From: Microbacterium hydrocarbonoxydans
GTDB taxonomy: Bacteria > Actinomycetota > Actinomycetes > Actinomycetales > Microbacteriaceae
Assembly: GCF_904831005.1 (NCBI RefSeq)
Contig: NZ_LR882982.1
Span: forward strand, 1-64,000
Direction: 5' to 3'
Length of the DNA: 64,000 nucleotides
Shown here piece after piece: positions 50,093-59,600 of the stretch. The notes under the pieces are model-generated. The model worked only from the letters and a program-made list of their open reading frames with translations, did not search any database and was not told the DNA's origin. How positions within the stretch are numbered: the first letter of the stretch is position 1; each line of letters opens with the position of its first letter. The position numbers and the translations under genes were made by a program.

Positions 50093-50400
50093 TTACTGCA
50101 CCGACCATCCTCCATCGGATGCCAGCACGGCACCGTTGATGTTCACGGCGTCGTCCGACAGCAGGAACGTGATCGACGCGGCGAGGTGCTCGGCGGTCGC
50201 CACCGTCGGGATCGACTGCTGGAACGGGGCCAGGCGACCGGAACCGTACTCCGACATGTTCGGGGGCATCGGGATGCCGGTGGCGACGCCGCCCGGAGCG
50301 ACGGAGTTCACGCGGATGCCCTTCGGCCCGTACATGAACGCCGCGGACTTCGTGACGCCGATGATGCCGTGCTTACTGGCCGTGTAGGCGTTGCCCGACG
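50093..50400 (-). pseudogene. Partial SDR gene: 308-bp duplicate of the 3' end
   Basis: Encodes the last 101 codons plus stop of the SDR at 51328-52329, aligned base for base with 51328-51635 with about 15 differences by eye. The final 80 residues are identical in protein, so the differences there are synonymous. The match stops abruptly at GTTGCCCGACG, where the sequence changes to unrelated DNA (50401). It lacks the cofactor-binding half and any start signal, so it is non-functional by itself. It looks like the gene end carried in by a mobile segment from a related strain. Confidence 0.9.
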
Positions 50401-50431
50401 TCTCGTTTTGAGGCCGATACGCTCGAAGCCC

Positions 50432-51259
50432 CTACGCGTCAGCGACACCACCGCTGCCGTCACTAGGAGCCACTATCGAAGAGGGCAGTTCAAAGATCTC
50501 AGCGTAAGCATTAGCGCTCGCGGCGATTTCGGCAGGAGCGGTAAAAGCGGCGACCGCGATGAGGATTTTCCCTGCGAGATCAGCGAGACGCTGGAGCACG
50601 GGGGTGGTGCTCTCACCGAAACGGTCAGCATTTTGAACCCGGTGACGCACGTATACGCCGACCAGGGCGTCGGCCTGATCCTTCAACCCGTCGGCCCCGT
50701 GCACCTTGTACAGGTTCACGGCATCGACGATGCTCTGTGCGTGTCGCCGGATCTCCTCGCGGAACTCGGGTCGGAAGTTGTCGTCCTCCGCGAGCTCGTC
50801 GATGATCTCTGTCGCAAGGCGTCGGACATCCGAAAGAGTTTCCCTGGAAACAGCGACTTCAGCGCGGCGAAGCGCGAGAATGTGGCTGCACGTCTCGAGG
50901 CTCTCGACGACTTCGGGAGTCACGTGATCAAGCACACCGCGCACACTCTGGCCTTGCTGACCAAAAAGCGTGAGTGCTGATTCCACCCGGGCTATGTGGC
51001 GGAGCAAGATGTCTGCTGGTAGGGGCGGACTCTCAAGCGAAGCGACGTCCCTTCGCACCGCAACGGGCATGGACATGATCTCTGCCACGGCGGCAAAATA
51101 TGAAGCATCATCGTTGTCGGCGATAGCGAGGTAGTTTCGGAGCAGCGAGCCGACGCGTACTGGATTCTGCTGGGTCGACTTGACGTTGGCGCGCTCACAT
51201 TCTTTGAAGAGCAAGGCCAATCGGCCGGCCGGTGTCGTCAGCAAGTCATGACCAGTCAC
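50432..51259 (-). CDS. Unknown helical protein within the SDR-flanked insert
   Basis: 275-aa mostly helical protein with no family recognised. The N-terminal 60 residues (LALLFKECERANVKSTQQNPVRVGSLLRNYLAIADNDD) and a middle helical bundle (RRLATEIIDELAEDDNFRPEFREEIRRHAQSIVDAVN) are soluble. Near the C-terminus a weakly hydrophobic stretch, LADLAGKILIAVAAFTAPAEIA, could be a membrane segment. The GTG start is 6 nt after TATGGT on the minus strand (leaderless). It is the only gene between the partial and intact SDR copies, so it is cargo of the insertion and may be a single-gene defence factor. Confidence 0.65.
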   Translation of the reverse strand: MTGHDLLTTPAGRLALLFKECERANVKSTQQNPVRVGSLLRNYLAIADNDDASYFAAVAEIMSMPVAVRRDVASLESPPLPADILLRHIARVESALTLFGQQGQSVRGVLDHVTPEVVESLETCSHILALRRAEVAVSRETLSDVRRLATEIIDELAEDDNFRPEFREEIRRHAQSIVDAVNLYKVHGADGLKDQADALVGVYVRHRVQNADRFGESTTPVLQRLADLAGKILIAVAAFTAPAEIAASANAYAEIFELPSSIVAPSDGSGGVADA

Positions 51260-51327
51260 TGCGACACCATACCGTCATTCGGGGCCGCCTCACGGTTGCT
51301 CGATGTTGTTGCGATATCAGAGTCTCA

Positions 51328-52329
51328 TTACTGCACGGACCACCCGCCGTCGGATGCCAGCACTGCACCGTTGATGTTCACGGCGTCGTCCGACAGCAGG
51401 AACGTGATCGATGCGGCGAGGTGCTCGGCGGTCGCGACCGTCGGGATCGACTGCTGGAACGGGGCGAGCCGACCGGAGCCGTACTCCGACATGTTTGGGG
51501 GCATCGGGATGCCGGTGGCGACGCCGCCCGGAGCAACGGAGTTCACGCGGATGCCCTTCGGCCCGTACATGAATGCCGCCGACTTCGTGACGCCGATGAT
51601 GCCGTGCTTGCTGGCCGTGTAGGCGTTGCCCGACGAGTTGCCGCGCAGGCCCGCTTCGCTCGAGACATTGAGGACCGAGCCTCGGCCGGCCCTCTCCATG
51701 ACCGGCAGCACCGCGCGCATGAGCTTGAACGGAGCGGTGAGGTTGATGGCGATGACGCGGTCCCAGACGGCATCCGTCGTCTCGCCTGCGGGGGAGAAGT
51801 CGTCGTTGATGCCGGCGACGTTCGCGAGGGCGTCGATGCGGTCGCCCGCGGCGGCGATGACGGCGTCGATCGCGTCCTGCTTGGTGAGGTCGCCGGCCAC
51901 GGTGGTGATGTCGGCATTCGGCAGCTCTGCCTTCAGGGCGTCGAGCTTGTCGGCGGCGATGTCGGAGGCGATGACACGTCCGCCTTCGCGGGCGATGCGG
52001 GAAGCGGTGGCCTTACCTATTCCGGATGCTGCACCCGTGACGATCACGGTCTTGCCGACAAATCGTCCGGCGGTGGGCTTCTCGGTCCAACCCTCGGACT
52101 CGTCGGCCTCGGGGATCTCGCCGCCGTTGGCTGCACGCACGAGGTCATCGACGACCGACTGCGGCATGGCGCCCTGGCTCATCGCGACGAGCTGCTGCAA
52201 CGGGAGTCCGAGCACGGGGGTGAGGAGCTCGGGGTCGGCGCCCGTCTGCTGGAAGAGTCCGCGGATGAGCGGCCCGCCGGTCGGGTCGTTCATCCAGTCG
52301 CCGATGGTGGAGTGTGCGGTGAGGGCCAT
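51328..52329 (-). CDS. SDR-family oxidoreductase (intact copy)
   Basis: 333-aa short-chain dehydrogenase with an extra N-terminal segment of about 85 residues (IGDWMNDPTGGPLIRGLFQQ...). The Rossmann domain has TGAASGIG (about 97-104), NVAG, the catalytic Ser in VLNVSSEAG, and YTASKHG (Tyr and Lys). The C-terminal end is SDDAVNINGAVLASDGGWSVQ-like. AAGGAG precedes the ATG. The 3' end of this gene is duplicated at 50093 and 43151, marking it as an integration target. The enzyme itself appears complete. Confidence 0.92.
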   Translation of the reverse strand: MALTAHSTIGDWMNDPTGGPLIRGLFQQTGADPELLTPVLGLPLQQLVAMSQGAMPQSVVDDLVRAANGGEIPEADESEGWTEKPTAGRFVGKTVIVTGAASGIGKATASRIAREGGRVIASDIAADKLDALKAELPNADITTVAGDLTKQDAIDAVIAAAGDRIDALANVAGINDDFSPAGETTDAVWDRVIAINLTAPFKLMRAVLPVMERAGRGSVLNVSSEAGLRGNSSGNAYTASKHGIIGVTKSAAFMYGPKGIRVNSVAPGGVATGIPMPPNMSEYGSGRLAPFQQSIPTVATAEHLAASITFLLSDDAVNINGAVLASDGGWSVQ

Positions 52330-52452
52330 GGTGGAGCTCCTTGAGGCTTGGGTTTCGCAACGGTGCGTCTACTTATGTGAAGTCTATATCGCGGACTTCG
52401 CCAACTTCTATCCGTCACCTTGTCGCATCGGTTTGCCGCTGCTCGTTCTGGT

Positions 52453-52473
52453 CTGGTCTGGAGGCCAGGCCAG
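52453..52473. promoter_or_regulatory. Hairpin in the hsd promoter region
   Basis: CTGGTCTGG and CCAGGCCAG form a 9-bp stem with one mismatch and a 3-nt loop in the 234-bp space between the divergent SDR and hsdM genes, about 90-110 bp before hsdM. It could be an operator or leader structure. No controller protein gene is seen nearby. Confidence 0.3.
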
Positions 52474-52572
52474 GCGAGGCGCATGGGGTGATGTCATGGT
52501 TCGCCGGTACGGTGAGAATCGACACCTCGCAGACACAACCCAGTTAGCGCCGCGGCGCAGGAGATGAATCAG

Positions 52573-54153
52573 ATGGCACCGACGACCAAAGAAGGACAGC
52601 GCGCGGAGCTGCACAAGATGATCTGGCGGATCGCGAACGACCTGCGAGGGTCCGTTGACGGCTGGGACTTCAAGAGCTACGTGCTCGGCATGCTGTTCTA
52701 CCGGTTCATTTCGGAGAACCTGACGGCCTACCTGAACGCCCACGAGCACGAGGCCGGCGACGACTCCTTCGACTACGTGAAACTGTCGGACGACGAGGCG
52801 GAGTTCGTTCGTGCCGACGTGGTCGCCGAGAAGGGCTTCTTCGTCCTTCCGAGTGAGCTGTTCGTGAACGTCCGACGACGCGCGGCACAGGATGAGAACC
52901 TCAACGAGACGCTTGAACGGGTCTTCAAGAATGTGGAGGGCTCGGCGCTCGGCGCCGACAGCGAGGATGATCTGAAGGGTCTGTTCGATGACCTCGACGT
53001 CAACAGCAATAAGCTGGGCGCCACGGTTGCCCGTCGAAACGAGAAGCTGGTAAAGCTACTCGATGCCATCGGTGATCTGCCGCTTGGTCGCTTCGAGGAC
53101 AACTCGATCGACCTGTTCGGCGATGCTTATGAGTACCTCATGCAGATGTACGCCGCCAACGCTGGCAAGTCCGGTGGCGAATACTACACGCCGCAGGAGG
53201 TATCGGAGCTGCTGGCCCGCATCACTGTGGTTGGCAAGACGCAGGTCAACAAGGTGTACGACCCAGCTGTCGGCTCGGGCTCCCTTCTGCTGAAGTTCGC
53301 CAAAGTGCTCGGCAAGGAGAACGTTCGCCAGGGCTTCTACGGCCAGGAAATTAACCTGACCACGTACAACCTGGCGCGGATCAACATGTTCCTGCACGAC
53401 ATCAACTACTCGGACTTCAACCTCGCACATGGCGACACGTTGATCGATCCCCAGCACTGGGACGACGAGCCGTTTGAGGCGATCGTCTCTAACCCGCCCT
53501 ACTCGATCAAGTGGGATGGCGACGCCAACCCGCTGCTCATTAACGACGAAAGGTTTGCCCCCGCTGGCGTGCTGGCGCCGAAGTCGAAGGCAGACCTTGC
53601 CTTCACGATGCATATGCTCAGTTGGCTTGCGGTCAACGGCACCGCAGCCATCGTCGAGTTCCCCGGCGTGCTCTACCGCGGGGGAGCCGAGGCAAAGATC
53701 CGCCAGTATCTGATCGACAACAACTATGTCGAGGCCGTGATCCAGTTGCCAGCGGACCTCTTCTTCGGCACCACCATCGCGACCTGCATCTTGGTTCTCA
53801 AGAAATCCAAGAAGACCAATGATGTGCTGTTTATCAACGCAACGGCTCAGGTTAAGCGTGTAGGCAACAAGAACAAGCTCCTGCCGGACCATCAGAAAAA
53901 CATCCTCAGCGCGTACGAGTTGCGTCGGGATGAAGACCACTTCGCGAAGGTCGTTAGCAACGAGGATATTGCTGCCAACGGGTACAACATCGCCGTCACG
54001 TCGTACGTCGAAGCCGAGGACACCCGCGAGGTCGTCGACATCGCCGCACTTAATGCGGAGATCGCTCAGATCGTGGCGCGTCAAGCTGAACTCCGGACCT
54101 CAATCGACGAGGTCGTCGCTGAGCTGGAAGCGGGGGGACATGCGATTGTCTGA
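52573..54153 (+). CDS. hsdM: Type I restriction-modification system, methyltransferase subunit
   Basis: 526-aa N6-adenine methyltransferase of a type I system. The N-terminal HsdM_N domain (LHKMIWRIANDLRGSVDGWDFKSYVLGMLFYRFISENL) is followed by the SAM-binding motif VYDPAVGSGSLLLKF (about 230-244) and the catalytic IVSNPPYSIKW (about 308). The ATG at 52573 is preferred because GCAGGAG is 9 nt upstream; the ATG at 52564 directly abuts the Shine-Dalgarno. It opens a densely overlapping operand of eight genes and modifies DNA together with HsdS. Base composition is less GC-rich than the left part of the window. Confidence 0.95.
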   Translation: MAPTTKEGQRAELHKMIWRIANDLRGSVDGWDFKSYVLGMLFYRFISENLTAYLNAHEHEAGDDSFDYVKLSDDEAEFVRADVVAEKGFFVLPSELFVNVRRRAAQDENLNETLERVFKNVEGSALGADSEDDLKGLFDDLDVNSNKLGATVARRNEKLVKLLDAIGDLPLGRFEDNSIDLFGDAYEYLMQMYAANAGKSGGEYYTPQEVSELLARITVVGKTQVNKVYDPAVGSGSLLLKFAKVLGKENVRQGFYGQEINLTTYNLARINMFLHDINYSDFNLAHGDTLIDPQHWDDEPFEAIVSNPPYSIKWDGDANPLLINDERFAPAGVLAPKSKADLAFTMHMLSWLAVNGTAAIVEFPGVLYRGGAEAKIRQYLIDNNYVEAVIQLPADLFFGTTIATCILVLKKSKKTNDVLFINATAQVKRVGNKNKLLPDHQKNILSAYELRRDEDHFAKVVSNEDIAANGYNIAVTSYVEAEDTREVVDIAALNAEIAQIVARQAELRTSIDEVVAELEAGGHAIV

Positions 54154-54949
54154 CCTCCTTTCCAAAGCTCCGGACGTCGCATCTGCTCAAGTCGAGGGCT
54201 TCCTCTCCGACCGCCCCCTCGGGTGGGGCAAGCACAAGCGCATCAAGGTGGGGAAAGTCATCCACAATTTCCACTGCCATGCCTGTGGCGATATCCGGCC
54301 GTTTGAATCGGGCGAGGAACTCTACTGCCTGGGGCTGAGCGACCAACAAGTCAGCATCGACGCAACGCTTCGGTGCATGGTATGCCGTGCCTCGGTTGAG
54401 GCGTGGTTCCTGGTGGCTTCCAAGGGGGACATCTACGGACGGGCACCGGAAGTGCGCGTTGAGCGCTACACGGAGAACCTTCGGGATCGCGCGGAACGCG
54501 TCGGCGTGGCACAGGGGCCATTTGCGGACCTCTTGAAACGCGCGCAGCTTGCTTACGAGAACGACCTTGGTGCCGGTGCCGTCATTTACCTTCGCAAGAT
54601 CTTCGAGAAGGTCACATGGGAAGTGGCGGAGATCCTCGGCGTTGAAACGAAGAAGCACAACGGCAACCCCCGTCCCTTCGCGACCGTCCTTGAAGATGTC
54701 AATAGCATCCGCCGCATCATCCCGCAGCGCTTCTCAAGCGATGGCTATCAGCTGTTCCGAGAGCTCAGCGGCATCATCCATGGCGACTCGAGCGAAACGG
54801 AAGCGCTGCAGAAGTTCAAGCCGTGCCTCCAACTTGTGCTCGGCGTCGTTAACGAGGTCAACCAGGACAACGTGGTTGCCAAGGCGATCGAAGAGCTCGG
54901 CTGGAAGATCGACAGTATCGGCGTCCTCGCGGAGGGGATCGCGTCATGA
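54140..54949 (+). CDS. Zinc-ribbon plus HEPN/DUF4145-like protein inside the hsd operon
   Basis: 269-aa protein overlapping hsdM by 14 bp and hsdS by 4 bp. The N-terminal region has HCHACGDIRPF (about residues 46-56) and LRCMVCRASVEAWF (about 79-92), a likely zinc ribbon. The C-terminal helical part contains AQLAYENDLGAGAVIYLRKIFEKV and LFRELSGIIHGDS, an R-x6-H motif like HEPN/DUF4145 domains. It is not part of a canonical type I system. Its place between M and S suggests a regulator, toxin-like RNase or accessory subunit. Family assignment is by motif only. Confidence 0.7.
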   Translation: MRLSDLLSKAPDVASAQVEGFLSDRPLGWGKHKRIKVGKVIHNFHCHACGDIRPFESGEELYCLGLSDQQVSIDATLRCMVCRASVEAWFLVASKGDIYGRAPEVRVERYTENLRDRAERVGVAQGPFADLLKRAQLAYENDLGAGAVIYLRKIFEKVTWEVAEILGVETKKHNGNPRPFATVLEDVNSIRRIIPQRFSSDGYQLFRELSGIIHGDSSETEALQKFKPCLQLVLGVVNEVNQDNVVAKAIEELGWKIDSIGVLAEGIAS

Positions 54950-56151
54950 GCCGCATTGACGAACTAATCGCTGATCTTGCGCCTCTAGGCGTGCGTCACG
55001 TTGAGTTGGCGGCGGTAGCCGGGTACTCACCCGCGAGAGTCGACGCATCCGAACTCGACGAGACCTCATTCGTCGGCGTCGACAATCTTGTGGCCAACAA
55101 GGGCGGCCGGGTCGATGCCAGCTACTTACCGAACACCGCGCGACTTACGGCCTATGAGCCCGGCGACATTCTGCTTGGCAATATCCGTCCGTACCTCAAG
55201 AAAGTGTGGCGAGCGACGTCAAGTGGTGGATGCAGTGGTGACGTACTAGCCGTCCGTATCCACTCGGATGCTCGGGGCGAACTTGACTCTGAGTTCCTCT
55301 ACTACATCTTGTCATCCGACGCATTCTTCGCTTACAACATGCAGCACGCCAAGGGCGCGAAGATGCCTCGTGGCAGCAAGGCTGCGATTCTGAATTACCG
55401 AATTCCCGTGCCGCCTCTCGAGGTTCAGCAGGAGATCGTGGGAATATTGGATAAGTTCACTCAGCTGGAAGCGGAGCTGGAAGCGGAGCTGGAAGCCCGG
55501 CGCGCGCAGTACGACTACTACGCTGGCCGCTTGCTTGCGGTGGACGGCGATGTTCCGCGCGTGCGATTCGGCGACATTGCGACAATCGTTCGCGGTGCAT
55601 CCCCACGTCCTATCCAACAGTTCCTGACCGACGACCCTGATGGTGCTGCGTGGATCAAGATCGGTGATGTACCGGCTGACGGCAAGTTCATCACGCGTAC
55701 TGCTCAGCGCGTGACGGCCGCGGGTGCTTTGAAGTCACGTCGTGTGATGCCCGGCGACTTCGTGTTGTCCAACTCGATGAGCTTCGGGCGTCCATACATC
55801 TCGAAGATTGAGGGGTACATCCACGACGGCTGGCTCGCGATTAGCCAGTTCGAGGATTCTTACGTGGCGGACTATCTGTACTACCTGCTTCGCTCTGCGC
55901 CTCTGCAGGACGAGTTCAAACGGCGTGCAGGCGCAGGTACGGTTCAGAACCTGAACGCCGATATCGTTCGCTCGGTGGCGATCCCGCTCCCGCCCAAAGA
56001 AACGCAGGAGCGCATCGTCGCGCTACTGGACCGCTTCGACGCGCTATTGAATGACATTAACGTTGGTCTGCCGGCCGAGCTACGAGCGCGCCGTTCGCAG
56101 CTCGAGCACTACCGTGACCGCCTGCTGACGTTCAGGGAGTTGGCGGCATGA
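54946..56151 (+). CDS. hsdS: Type I restriction-modification system, specificity subunit
   Basis: 401-aa specificity subunit with two target-recognition domains (about 1-140 and 200-345), each followed by a helical conserved region. The first helix ends PPLEVQQEIVGILDKFTQL and the second LPPKETQERIVALLDRFDALL. The central helix contains a tetrapeptide repeat, LEAELEAELEA, encoded by a 12-bp tandem repeat at 55464-55496. The two TRDs read the half-sites of a bipartite DNA target. It is coupled by ATGA to the genes on both sides. Confidence 0.93.
   Translation: MSRIDELIADLAPLGVRHVELAAVAGYSPARVDASELDETSFVGVDNLVANKGGRVDASYLPNTARLTAYEPGDILLGNIRPYLKKVWRATSSGGCSGDVLAVRIHSDARGELDSEFLYYILSSDAFFAYNMQHAKGAKMPRGSKAAILNYRIPVPPLEVQQEIVGILDKFTQLEAELEAELEARRAQYDYYAGRLLAVDGDVPRVRFGDIATIVRGASPRPIQQFLTDDPDGAAWIKIGDVPADGKFITRTAQRVTAAGALKSRRVMPGDFVLSNSMSFGRPYISKIEGYIHDGWLAISQFEDSYVADYLYYLLRSAPLQDEFKRRAGAGTVQNLNADIVRSVAIPLPPKETQERIVALLDRFDALLNDINVGLPAELRARRSQLEHYRDRLLTFRELAA
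55464..55496 (+). repeat. 12-bp tandem repeat in the hsdS central helix
   Basis: GCTGGAAGCGGA occurs twice in full (55464-55475, 55476-55487) and once in part (GCTGGAAGC, 55488-55496), encoding repeated Leu-Glu-Ala-Glu. Gain or loss of one unit keeps the frame and changes the spacing between the two recognition domains. Confidence 0.85.
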
Positions 56152-56654
56152 GTGGTGTGTCGATTGTTGACACAGTCGATCGCTGGGCAGAGATCTCAGA
56201 CGATGGTCTGTACCGCTACCGCCTCGGTCGGCGTTGGGACGCGAGCCTGCCCGAGTGTGTCTTTATCATGCTGAATCCGTCGATTGCGGACGCGTCTCAG
56301 GATGACCCGACGATCCGTCGCTGCATCAGCTTCGCGAAGAGCCTCGGCTGCGGCTCATTGCTCGTGGGCAATCTCTACGCCTTTCGCGCAACGGATCCGC
56401 GTGACCTTTTCAGGGCGGGGGAGCCTACCGGCGGCGCGAGGAACGATGCAGCGCTTACCGAGCTCTTCGCCCGCGGCGCGACCACCGTCGCGGCATGGGG
56501 CGCGCATGCGAAGCCTGAGCGTGTCGCTGAGGTGTTGCACCTTCCCGGTGCTGATCGTCTCACCGCGCTTGCGACGACGAACACAGGCGCCCCTCGCCAT
56601 CCTCTTTACGTGCCCGGGACTGCCACGCCTACTGCCTGGAGGATGGCCCTATGA
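56148..56654 (+). CDS. DUF1643-family protein inside the hsd operon
   Basis: 168-aa protein of the DUF1643 family: YRYRLGRRWDASLPECVFIMLNPSIADASQDDPTIRRCISFAKSLGCGSLLVGNLYAFRATDP, GGARNDAAL, VAAWGAHAKPERV and the final TNTGAPRHPLYVP are hallmarks. The family occurs in phages, plasmids and restriction loci, and its activity is unknown. It overlaps hsdS and hsdR by ATGA on each side, so it should be made at comparable levels to the restriction subunits. Confidence 0.85.
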   Translation: MSGVSIVDTVDRWAEISDDGLYRYRLGRRWDASLPECVFIMLNPSIADASQDDPTIRRCISFAKSLGCGSLLVGNLYAFRATDPRDLFRAGEPTGGARNDAALTELFARGATTVAAWGAHAKPERVAEVLHLPGADRLTALATTNTGAPRHPLYVPGTATPTAWRMAL

Positions 56655-59600
56655 GTGACGCACTGGCGCGCAAGTACGACCCAATTGCCATCTCTGCCGA
56701 GAGCACGGTCGTTGCGGAGTATGTTGCTGACCCAGCGAGCGCAACGGCGTATCAGTCTGAGGCAGACCTCGAGCGCGAGATGCTTCGGCTGCTTCAGAGC
56801 CAGGCGTATGAGTACCTCCCGATCGTCTCCGAGGTGGCGCTCGTCGCGAATCTCCGAACTCAGCTGGAGGCCCTCAACAGCTTTAGGTTCTCCGACGCAG
56901 AGTGGGAACGCTTCTTCACAACGAAGCTGGCCGGCCAGAACGAGGGCATTGTCGAGAAGACAGTCCGCATCCATGAAGATCACGTTCAGACGCTCACGCG
57001 CGACGACGGATCGACCAAGAACATCTCACTACTCGACAAGAAGAACATCCACAACAATCGCCTCCAGGTGATCAACCAGTACGAGGTCGCCCAGGGCGAG
57101 GGCGCTGGGAAGTATGCCAACCGCTATGACGTGACGGTGCTGGTGAACGGGCTGCCGATGGTGCACATCGAGCTCAAGCGCCGCGGCGTGGACATTCGGG
57201 AAGCCTTCAACCAGATCAACCGCTATCAGCGTGAGAGTTTCTGGTCAGGGTCGGGCCTGTTCGACTACGTCCAACTGTTCGTCATCAGCAACGGCACACT
57301 GACGAAGTACTACTCCAATTCGACTCGTTCGAAGCACCTCAAAGAGGCGTCGAGCAAGCAAACCAAGGGCAAGAAGACGAGCAATTCGTTCGAGTTCACG
57401 TCCTGGTGGGCGGACGCACAGAACAACCCGATCCAGGAGCTGACCGCCTTTACCAAGACGTTCTTCGCTAAGCACGCGCTGCTCAACATCCTGACGCGCT
57501 ACTGCGTGCTCACAGCCGACCGGGATCTGCTGGTGATGCGCCCGTACCAGATCGTCGCGACCGAGCGGATTCTCCAGAAGATCGAGATCTCTACCAATTA
57601 CCGGAAGCTCGGCACCATCGACGCTGGCGGCTACGTCTGGCACACCACCGGGTCAGGCAAGACGCTGACGTCATTCAAGGCAGCCCAACTGGCGTCCAAG
57701 CTGCCGGACGTCGCCAAGGTCCTGTTCGTTGTGGACCGCAAGGACCTCGACTACCAGACGATGCGAGAGTACGACCGGTTCGAAAAGGGTGCGGCCAACT
57801 CCAACGCTTCGACCGCGATTCTGAAGAAGCAACTCGAGGATCCGAACGCCCGGATCATCATTACGACCATCCAGAAACTCTCGACCTTCATCCGGGCCAA
57901 TAAAGGTCACGAGGTCTTCTCGGGCCACGCCGTCATCATCTTCGACGAATGTCACCGATCGCAGTTCGGCGACATGCATGATGACATCACGCGCGCCTTC
58001 AAGCGATACAACCTGTTCGGTTTTACCGGCACGCCGATCTTTGCTGCAAATGCAGGAGCCGGCGGGAAGCCGACACTTCGAACCACGGCCCAGGCCTTCG
58101 GCTGCTTCCTGCACGGTGATCCGGCGAACTGCCCCCCGGAGCCGCACCAGATGGCGATCCACACCTACTCGATCGTCGATGCGATTACGGACAGGAACGT
58201 GCTTCCTTTCCGTATCGACTACATCAACACGGTGCGAGTCGGGAACCCGGACGACAAGCAGGTCTCGTCTATTGACCGCGAGAAGGCGCTACTCGATCAG
58301 CGTCGTATCAGCGAGATCGTGAAGTACACCCTCGAGCACTTCGACCAGAAGACCCGTCGGACGTCCGCATATGAACACGCGGTCGTGACGAACGTTGCTG
58401 AGTCCGTCCGCACACGAAAGCAAGTCGAGGCTGTCAAAGAGAAGAAGCGAGTCCGCGGCTTCAACGCGCTGTTCGCGACCGCGTCGATCGAGGCAGCGCA
58501 GACGTACTACCTCACGTTCAGGACGGCACAGGCAGAGCTCACCCCAGATCGACGCCTGCGAGTCGGCGTCATCTTCAGTTACGGTGCCAACGAAGCGACC
58601 GACGACGGCATCCTCGACGATGAAGCCTTCGACACTGATGCGCTCTCGGGAAGCAGCCGGGACTTCCTCGAATCGGCGATTCGCGACTACAACGCGATGT
58701 TCGGCACCAGCTACGACACGAGCGCGGACAAGTTCCAGAACTACTACAAGGACCTGTCGCAGCGGATGAAGAACCGCGAGATCGACCTGGTCATTGTCGT
58801 CAACATGTTCCTCACGGGCTTCGACGCCACCACGATGAACACTCTGTTCGTAGACAAAAACCTTCGCTCGCATGGTCTCATCCAGGCCTATTCACGCACC
58901 AACCGCATCCTGAACTCCGTCAAGACCTACGGCAACATCGTCACGTTCCGTGACCTAGAGGACGAGACCAATGCGGCGCTCGAGCTCTTCGGGAACAAGG
59001 ATGCGCGTGGCGTCGTGCTGCTCAAGCCGTATGCCGACTACTACAGCGAATACGCCGAGAAGGTCATCGAGTTGCTCCAGCGGTTCCCGCTCGGTCAGCA
59101 GATCGTTGGCGAATCGTCCCAGAAGGCCTTCATTGCGCTGTTCGGGATGATCTTGCGGCTGCAGAACATCCTGACCTCGTTCGACGACTTTGCCGGCCAG
59201 GATCCGCTAACGGAACGCCAGAGCCAGGACTACCGGAGCGTCTACCTCGACCTGTACGCCGAGTTCCGCAAGGAACGCGAAGGCGACAAGGAGACGATCA
59301 ACGACGACGTGGTCTTCGAGATCGAACTGGTCAAGCAGGTCGAGATCAACGTCGACTACATCCTCATGCTGGTGGAGAAGTATCGCGCGAGCTTCGGCGA
59401 CGGGGAGAACAAGGAGATCCGCGCCCAGATCTCACGCGCGGTCGATGCGAGCCCGAGCCTGCGCTCGAAGCGCGACCTCGTCGAGGACTTTGTCGATTCG
59501 ATATCTATCGATGGTGCTGTGGACGAACAGTGGCGAGCGTTCATCGCGGCCAAGCGTGAGGCAGAGCTTGAGTCGATTATCGCGGAGCAAAAGCTCAAGC

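Noticed and set aside
50093..50335. Separate 80-aa dehydrogenase gene
   Set aside because: Identical in protein to the SDR C-terminus and lacking the NAD-binding half; it is a partial duplicate whose homology continues upstream of the internal ATG.
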